Assembly (NCBI GenBank): GCA_964472315.1
Contig: CAYYJS010000086.1
Span: 1 to 8,567, forward strand
Source of the DNA: CAYYJS01 sp964472315
Lineage (GTDB): Bacteria; Verrucomicrobiota; Kiritimatiellia; UBA8416
Direction of reading: 5' to 3'
Length of the DNA stretch: 8,567 nt
Part shown: piece after piece, positions 1 to 6,550 of the stretch
Numbering within the stretch: the stretch's first letter is position 1
How the letters are laid out: every line of letters starts with the position of its first letter
The notes under the pieces: generated by a model
Databases searched by the model: none
Told to the model about the DNA's origin: nothing
Seen by the model: only the letters and a program-made list of their open reading frames with translations
Program-made: the position numbers and the translations under genes

Positions 1-20
1 GCCCGTCAAGGCGACCCGAT

Positions 21-108
21 CCAGGGGAACAACGGCGAATGTCCATGACTGCACCGAATCGCAAATGCGCCCGGCGTGCGGACGCACCCGCGTTTCCGCT
101 TGCGGCGC
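21..108. repeat. Dispersed repeat, copy A (upstream of pgpA)
   Basis: Bases 21-72 match 6622-6672 with about four substitutions and one single-base gap, including the shared word aacaacggcgaatgtcca. A weaker match continues to about 108 around a shared ttccgcttgcg-like block. Copy B follows a large hairpin; copy A has no such hairpin within the visible 20 bases on its left. Both copies lie between genes. Short open frames run through this copy, but the conservation is at DNA level and nothing suggests a protein. Bases 109-193 hold no feature I can support apart from the pgpA ribosome binding site. Confidence 0.75.
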
Positions 109-193
109 TTCCGGTGCGCCGCTATGGTTCGCACAACTGCGATGGTTGCGAGGGCGAGGCTCGACGCGAACGGCGTATCGAGGGAGCGGGCAC

Positions 194-694
194 ATGCGTA
201 AACTGGCGGTATTGGCGGCGACAGGCTTCGGGCTGGGGTACAGTCCGGTGGCGTCCGGAACGGTGGGGACGGTACTTGCTTTACCGATCGTCTGGCTGAT
301 GTTCCGGTTCCTCGGCGATTCGTTCCTCGCGCAAGTGGGTGTCGCGGCGCTGCTGGCCGGGCTTGCCGTGCCGGTCTGCGATGCCGCCGAGAAGGCGTTC
401 GGAACCAAGGACGACGGACGGATCGTCGCGGATGAGTATCTGACGTTCCCCATCTGCATGCTGGGACTTCACAGCTTGCATGGCGTGCAGCACTGGAACT
501 GGTGGATTCTCCTGATCGCGTTTCTGTCGTGCCGGTTTTTCGACATCGTCAAGCCGCCTCCGGCGCACGGGCTGCAGCGGTTGCGCGGCGGGTTGGGCAT
601 CGCGATCGACGATGTCGTCGCGTCGTTTTACAGTTTGCTGGCCAACCACATCGTTGTGTGGCTGTTGGTGAGGTATACGACATGGCTGGCATGA
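194..694 (+). CDS. pgpA: Phosphatidylglycerophosphatase A (PgpA)
   Basis: This 166-residue membrane enzyme removes the phosphate from phosphatidylglycerol phosphate, the last step of phosphatidylglycerol synthesis, at the inner membrane. The family signature is clear. An N-terminal SPVASGTVGT motif lies at residues 17-26, DDGRIVADEYL at 73-83 holds the acidic metal-binding residues, and FFDIVKPPP (115-123) leads to LRGGLGIAIDDVVAS (130-144). Three or four hydrophobic segments are visible (about 26-60, 84-112 and 140-160), as expected. The frame is open from base 65, but ATG 194 is the better start. It follows GGAG at 183-186 and gives the usual family length of about 150-170 residues, with the conserved region beginning near residue 10. 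A dispersed repeat lies upstream. The usual partner pgsA is not in the window. Confidence 0.93.
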   Translation: MRKLAVLAATGFGLGYSPVASGTVGTVLALPIVWLMFRFLGDSFLAQVGVAALLAGLAVPVCDAAEKAFGTKDDGRIVADEYLTFPICMLGLHSLHGVQHWNWWILLIAFLSCRFFDIVKPPPAHGLQRLRGGLGIAIDDVVASFYSLLANHIVVWLLVRYTTWLA

Positions 695-702
695 AAGCCG
701 TC

Positions 703-731
703 TTGAAGCAGCGCCGGCGTTGTGTCAGAAT
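703..731 (+). promoter_or_regulatory. Candidate sigma70-type promoter for the lipoprotein-hslO pair
   Basis: TTGAAG (703-708) and CAGAAT (726-731) are separated by exactly 17 bp. Each matches four of six consensus positions. The predicted start, near 738, would leave a leader of about 20 bases before the ribosome binding site GGAGG (744-748). On its own this is weak. It gains weight because two other intergenic gaps in the window carry the same layout with CAGAAT or CACAAT as the -10. Confidence 0.4.
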
Positions 732-758
732 CAAGGAACTCGTGGAGGATAGACCGTG

Positions 759-1154
759 ATGAAAAGAGCGCTTTCCTTGAGTCTGTGCCTTGGTCTGGCG
801 CTGTCGCTCGGCATGTTCGTGGGCGGGTGCGAGGACGAGCCGGACATGGGCGATACGGGCAGTTATTTCGAGGCCAACCCCATCGGTTCCGAACCGCGTC
901 CGCAAGGGTCGAGCCCGATCGTCGAAATCACGCCCGCCTCCGATTCGCTGACGGCCAATGGCGAAACCGCCGCCTTTGAGGCGGTCGGCGGGACGCCGCC
1001 CTACGACTGGTCGGTCAGCGATATCTCCAAAGGCAGCATCATCAACGAAGGCGAGAACTCGGCTGTCTACCAGCGTGCCGCCGGCGGCGATAACGTCGTT
1101 ATCTGCACCGACAGTCGCGGAAACAGCGCCTTCGCCACCGTCTCGCAGCCGTAG
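759..1154 (+). CDS. Secreted lipoprotein with one bacterial Ig-like domain
   Basis: This is a 131-residue exported lipoprotein of unknown specific function. A basic start (MKRA) and a hydrophobic segment lead to the lipobox V21-G22-G23-C24, so Cys24 should be lipidated. Glu rather than Asp follows it, which in proteobacterial rules favours the outer membrane. An acidic, Pro/Ser-rich linker (25-54) precedes a single beta-sandwich-like domain (about 55-131). That domain has a bacterial Ig-like pattern: ITPASDSLTANGE, then GGTPPYDWSVSD, and a closing VVICTDSRGNSAFATV strand pair. GGAGG at 744-748 serves either GTG 756, which would add one Met, or ATG 759; I chose the ATG. hslO starts 21 bp downstream, so the two are probably co-transcribed. 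The single domain suggests a surface or periplasmic binding role, but no ligand can be inferred. Confidence 0.82.
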   Translation: MKRALSLSLCLGLALSLGMFVGGCEDEPDMGDTGSYFEANPIGSEPRPQGSSPIVEITPASDSLTANGETAAFEAVGGTPPYDWSVSDISKGSIINEGENSAVYQRAAGGDNVVICTDSRGNSAFATVSQP

Positions 1155-1175
1155 ACCACGACGGCTCGTGTTCCC

Positions 1176-2045
1176 ATGGATAGACTCGAAAAAGGCCTTT
1201 CGGAATCGACATCGATCCGCGTGACGTGTGCCGATGTCACGGTGGCGTCCAAGGCGCTCGAGGCCCGACACCTGTGCGGCCCGGCGGCATCGCAAGCGCT
1301 CGCCGAATCGCTGGTCGCCGCGGCGCTGGCAGCCGCGGACGCGTCATCGCCCGACGAGGCCGTCACATTGCGGTTCAGCGTGGAGGGCCCCATCGGCGGT
1401 GTGCTTGTGGAAGCGCGCGGCAACGGCGATATGCGGGGATACACGCAGACGAAGACGATCGACGCGCTGGACGGCGCGGATACGTATTCGAGCGCCGCGG
1501 CGTTCGGCGCCGCGGGGACGCTTCACATCGTCCGCTCCCTGCCGGGCAAGCTGCTGGCCCAGGCCTCGGTGAGTCTCCCGCACCCGACGGTGCAGACGGC
1601 CCTGGCGCGGTACTTCAACCAGTCCCTGCAAGTGCCGGCCGGCGTGACGATGGCCGTTCGCGTCGACTCCGGCGGTCTGATCCAGGCGCGCGGGTTGGTT
1701 GCCGAACGCATGCCGGACGGTCGTAGCGACGCGTTCGTACAGGTGCTCGAGGCCATGGAATCGGGGGCCGTCGCAACGGCCCTTCGGACGGCGGGCGCGC
1801 TATCCGACCTTGCCGCGGTCCTGTCGCTGCCCGACCTGGCGGTGCGCGAGTCGCGGCGACTCCAGTTCGCCTGCACCTGTTCGCTGCCGAAGGTCCTCGC
1901 GGTCGTGAAGGGGCTGGCGGTCGCGGATTTGGACGCCCTTCTGGACCGTGGCGAACCGGCCGTGGTCTACTGCCACATGTGCGGCAACGGGCACACGCTG
2001 AGCATCGAGCTGCTCCGTCACATCCGTGCCGCGCGAACGGCGTAG
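1176..2045 (+). CDS. hslO: Hsp33 family redox-regulated molecular chaperone
   Basis: Hsp33 is a cytosolic holdase activated by oxidation. In the reduced form four cysteines bind zinc; under peroxide or bleach stress they form disulfides, the linker unfolds and the protein dimerises to hold unfolding clients. The 289-residue product has the whole family layout. The N-terminal domain includes SVEGPIGG (68-75) and ARGNGDMRGYTQ (80-91), and the C-terminal zinc module has Cys233-x-Cys235 followed by Cys266-x-x-Cys269. All four zinc ligands are present, so the redox switch should work. ATG 1176 has no strong Shine-Dalgarno sequence. It lies 21 bp after the lipoprotein stop, which suggests translation partly coupled to that gene. 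Length is normal for the family (about 290). Confidence 0.93.
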   Translation: MDRLEKGLSESTSIRVTCADVTVASKALEARHLCGPAASQALAESLVAAALAAADASSPDEAVTLRFSVEGPIGGVLVEARGNGDMRGYTQTKTIDALDGADTYSSAAAFGAAGTLHIVRSLPGKLLAQASVSLPHPTVQTALARYFNQSLQVPAGVTMAVRVDSGGLIQARGLVAERMPDGRSDAFVQVLEAMESGAVATALRTAGALSDLAAVLSLPDLAVRESRRLQFACTCSLPKVLAVVKGLAVADLDALLDRGEPAVVYCHMCGNGHTLSIELLRHIRAARTA

Positions 2046-2085
2046 CGGCCGCATCAGGTCCGGACGGGTGGCGGGCTGTCGGTCG

Positions 2086-2114
2086 GGCGCCGAAAAAGGC
2101 GCCGAAAAAGGCGC
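2086..2114. repeat. 12-bp tandem repeat (ggcgccgaaaaa) abutting the HU promoter
   Basis: Two exact copies of ggcgccgaaaaa (2086-2097, 2098-2109) are followed by a partial third copy (ggcgc, 2110-2114), and the candidate -35 box starts at the next base. GGCGCC is self-complementary, so adjacent copies can also form a short hairpin with a GAAAAA loop. The A5 tracts fall about 53-57 and 41-45 bases upstream of the predicted transcription start, the positions expected for RNA polymerase alpha-subunit UP elements. The repeat itself is directly visible; the role is inference. Confidence 0.7.
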
Positions 2115-2143
2115 TTGCCAGTCCCACGCGAAACTCGCAGAAT
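2115..2143 (+). promoter_or_regulatory. Candidate sigma70-type promoter for the HU gene
   Basis: TTGCCA (2115-2120, five of six consensus positions) is followed after exactly 17 bp by CAGAAT (2138-2143, four of six). Transcription would start near 2150, giving a leader of about 60 bases to the HU start codon. Phased A-tracts lie immediately upstream. It is the best of the three look-alike promoters in the window. Confidence 0.55.
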
Positions 2144-2211
2144 GACCGCGTTATGAGGGGTTTTGGCAAGGTGCCGGATCGGTTGTCGTAACAACGCAGG
2201 AGGATGGAAGC

Positions 2212-2484
2212 ATGACGAAGTCACAGACCATGGCGGCATTGGCGGAAAAGACGGGGCTGACGAAGGTGCAGGTCGAAGAGGTGCTCGACGAGACGGCCAA
2301 GCTGGCCTACGCCGAGGCGGCCAACGGGTTTGTGATTCCCGGCATCGGAAAGCTGCTCCTGGTCAACCGCGCCGCCCGTACCGGCCGTAACCCGTCGACC
2401 GGCGAGACCATCCAGATTCCGGCCAAGACGGTGGTGAAGTTCCGCATCGCGAAGGCGTGCAAGGACGCCGTGCTGTCGGCGTAG
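2212..2484 (+). CDS. HU/IHF family nucleoid-associated DNA-binding protein
   Basis: This 90-residue histone-like protein should dimerise and bend DNA in the nucleoid. It matches the HU/IHF fold along its whole length. The N-terminal helices run MTKSQTMAALAEKTGLTK...VEEVLDE, then comes the turn VIPGIGKLLLV (41-51), the DNA-binding beta-arm with RAARTGRNPSTGETIQIPA (53-71), and the closing VKFRIAKACKDAVL. The GRNPSTGE tip carries the proline expected to intercalate into DNA. ATG 2212 follows a perfect AGGAGG (2198-2203) at good spacing. The gene stands alone between its own promoter and a strong terminator, so it is probably highly expressed. HU and IHF subunits cannot be told apart here, so no gene symbol is given. 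Confidence 0.94.
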   Translation: MTKSQTMAALAEKTGLTKVQVEEVLDETAKLAYAEAANGFVIPGIGKLLLVNRAARTGRNPSTGETIQIPAKTVVKFRIAKACKDAVLSA

Positions 2485-2491
2485 GGCGTCC

Positions 2492-2517
2492 GCATAAAGA
2501 CAGGTCTGCATAAAGAC
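2492..2517. repeat. Direct repeat gcataaagac x2 abutting the prc promoter
   Basis: Two exact copies of gcataaagac (2492-2501 and 2508-2517) are separated by aggtct. The second ends at the base before the candidate -35 box. Their spacing of 16 bp start to start and their AT-rich cores in a G+C-rich genome suit either UP-element contacts or a tandem regulator site. I see no basis for naming a regulator. Confidence 0.6.
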
Positions 2518-2546
2518 TTGCCCGGGGCGAGGCCATCCGGCACAAT
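2518..2546 (+). promoter_or_regulatory. Candidate promoter for the prc-dapF-mutM operon, inside the HU terminator
   Basis: TTGCCC (2518-2523) and CACAAT (2541-2546) are spaced by exactly 17 bp. Each matches four of six consensus positions. The predicted start, near 2553, gives a leader of about 50 bases before the prc ATG. The -10 box lies in the loop of the HU terminator hairpin. A 10-bp direct repeat abuts the -35. Confidence 0.45.
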
Positions 2547-2571
2547 TGTGTGCTTGGGGCCTCGCCTTTTT
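2526..2571 (+). terminator. Intrinsic terminator of the HU gene
   Basis: The perfect 9-bp stem ggcgaggcc (2526-2534) pairs with ggcctcgcc (2558-2566) and is followed directly by five T (2567-2571). The loop can fold further through gcaca/tgtgc (2540-2544 with 2549-2553). It sits about 40 bases after the HU stop codon and reads in the same direction. Its downstream arm and T-run lie inside the predicted prc leader. Confidence 0.85.
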
Positions 2572-2603
2572 CTTGGCCCAGGGAAGGACATCGGAAGAGA
2601 ACC

Positions 2604-4847
2604 ATGCAGATCGCGCGAAAACGAATGACCCCGTGGCTCACGGCGGCAGCGGCCCTGTTGGCGGGCGTCGCGGGAGCCGCCGACGCCATCACGATTCCAA
2701 GCAAGTTGCTTGCGCCGGGAGAGGAGCACGCCCGGATCGCCCGCATCGTCGCGCGTGAGCTGCCCCGCGAGCACCTGACCCGGCATCCGCTGGACGATGA
2801 CATGGCGCGGCGCGCGATGGAGAACTTCCTGCGCGCGCTCGACTACGAGCGCATCTACCTGCTGGAGAGCGATGTCGCCCGGTTCACCACCAAGGCCTTT
2901 GCCCTGGATGAGGAACTGCGGCGCGGCGAAGTCCAGTTCGCCTTCGACCTGTTCGAGGTCTTCAAGGCACGCGTCCGTGACCGCACCGCCTTCATGGAGC
3001 GACTCCTCGACGCCGGCTTCGACACGAGTATCGACGAGACATACAACTGGAAGCGCAAGGACGCGCCCTGGCCCGTCGACAACGCGGCATGGGACGATCT
3101 CTGGCGTAAACGCATCAAGAACGAGTATCTGCGCCGCGTCATCGCCGACGAACTGGACGCCGAAAAGGCGGCCCAGGCGCCGAAAACCACGGAGGTGACC
3201 GAGCCGCGGGATGGCGCTGTCGCGCCCGATGCGACTGTCGCGCCCGCCGCGCCCGATGCGCCGAAACCGCCCGAGGCCGGCGCCGCGGTTGTCGTCCCCC
3301 CCGAGACGCCCCCGGTCGACCCCGCGCTGGAGACGCCCGACGGCTTCATCCGTAACCGCTATCGCCAGTTCCTGTCGACGATCGAGTCCAGCGACGGCGA
3401 ATGGGTGCTGGAACGCTACCTGGGCGCCTTCACCCATGCCTACGATCCGCACTGCGATTACATGTCGCCCGCGAGCGAGGAGGACTTCGATATCGAGATG
3501 AAACTCTCGCTGGTCGGCATCGGCGCCCTCCTGCGCGGCGAGGACGGCGCGGCCAAGGTGATGGAGTTGATCCCCGGGGGACCCGCCGCCCAGGACAAGC
3601 GCGACGATCGGCTGCGTCCCGGCGACAAGATCGTGGCGGTCGCCCAGGAGAACGAGGAACCCGTCAGCATCCTGCACTGGCCGCTCTACAAGGCGGTCCG
3701 GCTGATCCGCGGCCAGAAAGGGACGCGTGTGATCCTGACCGTCATCCCGGCCGCCAACCTCGGCGACGCGCGGACCAAGACCATCGATCTTATCCGTGAT
3801 GAAGTGAAACTCGAGGAGCGCGAGGCCAAGTCCAAGATCGAAACCCGGACGCGCGCCGACGGCAAGCCGCGCAAGCTCGGCATCATCGAACTGCCCGCCT
3901 TCTACGCCGACCTCAAAGGCAAACGCCTGAACCCGGACTATAAGAGTTCCTCGCGGGACGTCGGCCGCATCCTGCGCGAGATGCAGGAAGCGGAGGTGGA
4001 CGGCATCGTGCTCGATCTGCGCAACAACGGCGGCGGCTCGCTGCTCGAAGCCGTCCTCATGACGGGGCTGTTCATCCAGACGGGACCGACCGTGCAGGTG
4101 CGGGAACGCCATGGCGTGAGTATCCTTCCCGACAACGATCCGTCCATCGCCTACTCCGGGCCGATGGTGGTCCTCGTCAACCGTCTCAGCGCGTCGGCTT
4201 CCGAGATTCTCGCCGCCGCTCTGCAGGACTACGGCCGCGCCATCGTCGTCGGCGACACCAAGACCCACGGCAAGGGTTCCGTGCAGACCATTCTGCACCT
4301 CAGCCGCGACGACCGCATGGGTTCGCTCAAGGTGACCAACGCGCTGTTCTACCGCGTCTCCGGCGGGTCGACGCAGCTTCGGGGCGTACAGCCGGACATT
4401 GTTCTGCCTTCCGCGTTCGAGTTCATGGAACTCGGCGAGGACCACATGCCCAACGCCCTCGAATGGTCGCAAGTCGACGAGGTCATGTATTCGCCGTTCG
4501 CCGATCTGACGACGATCGTTCCGACATTGGTGGAAGCCTCCGCGAAGCGACGCTTGACCGATGAGCGGTTCGTGGCCTACACGCAGCTTCTCGAACGCGT
4601 GCGGAAGATGAACGACACCGAAGAGCTCTCGCTCAACCTCGTGACGCGCAAGCAGCAGGCTCTCGTCGAACGCGAGTTGTACGACGCCCAGAACCGCCTG
4701 ATGGAACAGACGTCGGGCGAGGACGCGGCGGACAAGGACAAGGGGCAGGATCTGGTGCTGCTGGAGACGCTCAACATCCTGAGCGACTACGTCGACCTGA
4801 CGGGTGACGGGGCCGCGAAGGACGAAGCGGTGGCGAACCATCCGTAA
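2604..4847 (+). CDS. prc: Carboxy-terminal (tail-specific) processing protease, S41 family
   Basis: This 747-residue exported Ser-Lys protease of the Tsp/Prc type recognises nonpolar C-terminal tails. In known bacteria it trims or degrades periplasmic proteins, including cell-wall hydrolases and their regulators. A Sec signal peptide (residues 1 to about 27, ending AGAADA) comes first. Next are the N-terminal Tsp helical domain (about 35-190, with HLTRHPLDDDMARRA), a Pro/Ala-rich linker (about 193-246), a PDZ domain (about 302-388, with GIGALL and RPGDKIVAV) and the S41 core. The core has LDLRNNGGGSLLEA, then NRLSASASE with catalytic Ser531, Asp542 and THGKGSVQ with Lys557. A C-terminal helical tail follows. 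It is longer than E. coli Prc (682), largely because of the linker. The frame is open from GTG 2550, but ATG 2604 follows GGAAGAG (2593-2599) and starts the signal peptide. Confidence 0.94.
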   Translation: MQIARKRMTPWLTAAAALLAGVAGAADAITIPSKLLAPGEEHARIARIVARELPREHLTRHPLDDDMARRAMENFLRALDYERIYLLESDVARFTTKAFALDEELRRGEVQFAFDLFEVFKARVRDRTAFMERLLDAGFDTSIDETYNWKRKDAPWPVDNAAWDDLWRKRIKNEYLRRVIADELDAEKAAQAPKTTEVTEPRDGAVAPDATVAPAAPDAPKPPEAGAAVVVPPETPPVDPALETPDGFIRNRYRQFLSTIESSDGEWVLERYLGAFTHAYDPHCDYMSPASEEDFDIEMKLSLVGIGALLRGEDGAAKVMELIPGGPAAQDKRDDRLRPGDKIVAVAQENEEPVSILHWPLYKAVRLIRGQKGTRVILTVIPAANLGDARTKTIDLIRDEVKLEEREAKSKIETRTRADGKPRKLGIIELPAFYADLKGKRLNPDYKSSSRDVGRILREMQEAEVDGIVLDLRNNGGGSLLEAVLMTGLFIQTGPTVQVRERHGVSILPDNDPSIAYSGPMVVLVNRLSASASEILAAALQDYGRAIVVGDTKTHGKGSVQTILHLSRDDRMGSLKVTNALFYRVSGGSTQLRGVQPDIVLPSAFEFMELGEDHMPNALEWSQVDEVMYSPFADLTTIVPTLVEASAKRRLTDERFVAYTQLLERVRKMNDTEELSLNLVTRKQQALVERELYDAQNRLMEQTSGEDAADKDKGQDLVLLETLNILSDYVDLTGDGAAKDEAVANHP

Positions 4848-4848
4848 C

Positions 4849-5658
4849 ATGACGCCGTTCTGGAAGATGCATGGGGCGGGGAACGACTTCATCCTCATCG
4901 ACGACCGCGCGGTGACGTTCCCCGCGACGACCGCGCTCGTGAGCCGGCTCTGCGCCCGGCATACGGGTATCGGCAGCGACGGACTCCTGCTCATTCAGCC
5001 CTCGACGAGCGCCGACTTTCGGATGCGGTTCTTCAATCCGGACGGCGGCGAGGCGGATATGTGCGGCAACGCCGCCCGGTGCGTCGCGCGGCTTGCGCGC
5101 GAACTCGGCGTCGCCGGACGGAGCATGCGGATTGAAACGCGCGCGGGCGTCCTCTCGGCCACCGTGAACGGCGCCGACGTGACCCTGACGATGACGCCGC
5201 CCGCGGGGTGGCGTCTCGACCGCGCGCTGACCACGCCCGACGGGCGGTCGGTGGCCTATGACTTCGTGAACACGGGCGTGCCCCATGCCGTGATACGCAC
5301 GTCGGATGTGGCGGCCCTTCCGGTGCGCGGCCTGGGTGCGGCGGTGCGCTACCATGCCGACTTCGCGCCGGCCGGCACGAACGCCGATTTTGTGGAAGTC
5401 ACGGGCGAGCGTGCGCTGTCGGTCCGGACCTATGAACGTGGGGTCGAGGACGAGACGCTTGCCTGCGGGACGGGCATCGTCGCCGCGGCTGTCGTCGCCC
5501 TGCGGCACGGTTGGGTGAAGGCCCCCGTCGAAGTCCGTGCCGCGAGCGGCGACCGTTTGACGGTCGATGGCGTGCCCGGCGACGGCGCCGTTACCCATGT
5601 CACCCTCACCGGCCCGGCCGCGCACGTCTACCGCGGCGAGGTGGCGGCGTGGCCGTAG
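4849..5658 (+). CDS. dapF: Diaminopimelate epimerase
   Basis: This cytosolic, cofactor-free racemase converts LL- to meso-diaminopimelate, the precursor of lysine and of the peptidoglycan crosslink residue. The 269-residue product is full length. It starts FWKMHGAGNDFILID (residues 4-18). The two catalytic cysteines are Cys72 in ADMCGNAARC and Cys206 in ETLACGTG, and the substrate loops FFNPDGGEADM and DFVNTGVPHAV are present. ATG 4849 lies one base after the prc stop codon and has only a weak Shine-Dalgarno sequence, so translation is probably coupled to prc. A GTG at 4804 in the same frame would add 15 residues inside prc with no family match. Linking a wall-precursor gene to an envelope protease fits an envelope operon, although mutM downstream does not fit that theme. 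Confidence 0.96.
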   Translation: MTPFWKMHGAGNDFILIDDRAVTFPATTALVSRLCARHTGIGSDGLLLIQPSTSADFRMRFFNPDGGEADMCGNAARCVARLARELGVAGRSMRIETRAGVLSATVNGADVTLTMTPPAGWRLDRALTTPDGRSVAYDFVNTGVPHAVIRTSDVAALPVRGLGAAVRYHADFAPAGTNADFVEVTGERALSVRTYERGVEDETLACGTGIVAAAVVALRHGWVKAPVEVRAASGDRLTVDGVPGDGAVTHVTLTGPAAHVYRGEVAAWP

Positions 5659-5689
5659 CAAGGGCGATTGGCCGGGAAGCGGGTGCGGG

Positions 5690-6532
5690 ATGCCGGAACT
5701 GCCGGAAGTGGAAACGGTTGTGCGCGGGCTGCGCGCGGCGGCGTTGACGGGACGGCGCGTGACGGGCTGTCGCGTGCGCTGGCCGAAGACCGTGGAAGGC
5801 GTTACGCCGGAAGTGTTCCGACGACGCATGACCGGGCGCCGTGTTCTCGCGATCGGCCGTCGCGGCAAGTACATTGTGCTCACACTGGACGAGGGCTGGA
5901 CGTTGCTGATTCACCTGCGGATGACCGGGCGGCTGCAATTCGCCCCGCGGGGGGCGCCGCTTACGCCGCACGAGCATGTCGCGCTGGCCCTGGATGACGG
6001 ACGCGAACTCCGCTTCGCCGATTCCCGCAAGTTCGGACGCTGGACATTGACCCGCACGCCCGAAGACCGACTCGCGCCGCTGGGGCCCGAGCCGCTGGCG
6101 CGGTCGTTCACCGCGGTGTGCCTGCGGACGGCGCTCGCCGGTCGTCGCGGCCGGCTCAAGCCCACGCTGCTTGACCAGACCGTCGTCGCCGGTTTGGGGA
6201 ACATCTATGTCGATGAAGCGCTGTGGGAGGCCGGCCTGCACCCCCGCGCCCCGGTTGACGCGCTCGGCCCGGAGGCCGTGCAGGCCCTGCACACGGCCAT
6301 TCGGACCGTCTTGAGGCGCGGTGTCGACGCGATGGGGACGACGCTGGGATCAGGCGCCACGAACTTCTACAGCGTCGCCGGACGGCGCGGCCGCAATCAG
6401 GATGGGTTGCGCGTCTTCCGTCGTACGGGCGAAGCATGCCCGCGCTGCGGCGCCCCGATCCGCCGGATCGTCGTCGGTCAGCGCGGTACGCATCTCTGCC
6501 CGGTCTGCCAACCCCCGCCGGGGGGCGCATAA
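5690..6532 (+). CDS. mutM: Formamidopyrimidine-DNA glycosylase (Fpg/MutM)
   Basis: This base-excision repair enzyme removes 8-oxoguanine and formamidopyrimidines and nicks the abasic site by beta,delta-elimination. The 280-residue protein begins PELPEVETVVRGL after the initiator Met. Pro2 is the Schiff-base nucleophile and Glu3 the catalytic acid; Lys60 lies in RRGKY. The damage-probing residues Met78 (HLRMTGRL), Arg113 and Phe115 (DSRKFGRW) are present. The helix-two-turn-helix contains LLDQTVVAGLGNIYVDEALW (160-179), with Asn171. The C-terminal zinc finger is Cys250-x2-Cys253 and Cys270-x2-Cys273, with Arg265 before the last pair. ATG 5690 is fixed by the need for Pro2 at the N-terminus; the open frame starts earlier, inside dapF. 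It lies 31 bp after dapF and is the last gene of the apparent operon. Confidence 0.96.
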   Translation: MPELPEVETVVRGLRAAALTGRRVTGCRVRWPKTVEGVTPEVFRRRMTGRRVLAIGRRGKYIVLTLDEGWTLLIHLRMTGRLQFAPRGAPLTPHEHVALALDDGRELRFADSRKFGRWTLTRTPEDRLAPLGPEPLARSFTAVCLRTALAGRRGRLKPTLLDQTVVAGLGNIYVDEALWEAGLHPRAPVDALGPEAVQALHTAIRTVLRRGVDAMGTTLGSGATNFYSVAGRRGRNQDGLRVFRRTGEACPRCGAPIRRIVVGQRGTHLCPVCQPPPGGA

Positions 6533-6550
6533 CTGCGCGTAGGTGCATCC

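Noticed and set aside
39..299. 86-codon frame at the left edge, overlapping pgpA
   Set aside because: It starts inside the dispersed repeat, is Arg-rich and runs out of frame through pgpA. No domain was recognised.
2086..2114. Intrinsic terminator for hslO formed by the GGCGCC-gaaaaa repeat
   Set aside because: On the plus strand the hairpin is followed by an A-run rather than a T-run. The T-rich version would read leftward, toward hslO, where no minus-strand gene needs it.
2307..4994. 895-codon open frame on the minus strand across HU, prc and the start of dapF
   Set aside because: It is the antisense shadow of prc, kept open by G+C bias at third codon positions. Its translation is low-complexity, Arg/Val/Gly-rich and matches no family, while the plus strand encodes a protease with all catalytic motifs.
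4771..5883. 370-codon minus-strand frame over dapF and the start of mutM
   Set aside because: It is antisense to two well-supported genes. The translation is His/Arg/Pro-rich without recognisable domains, and no ribosome binding site is seen.
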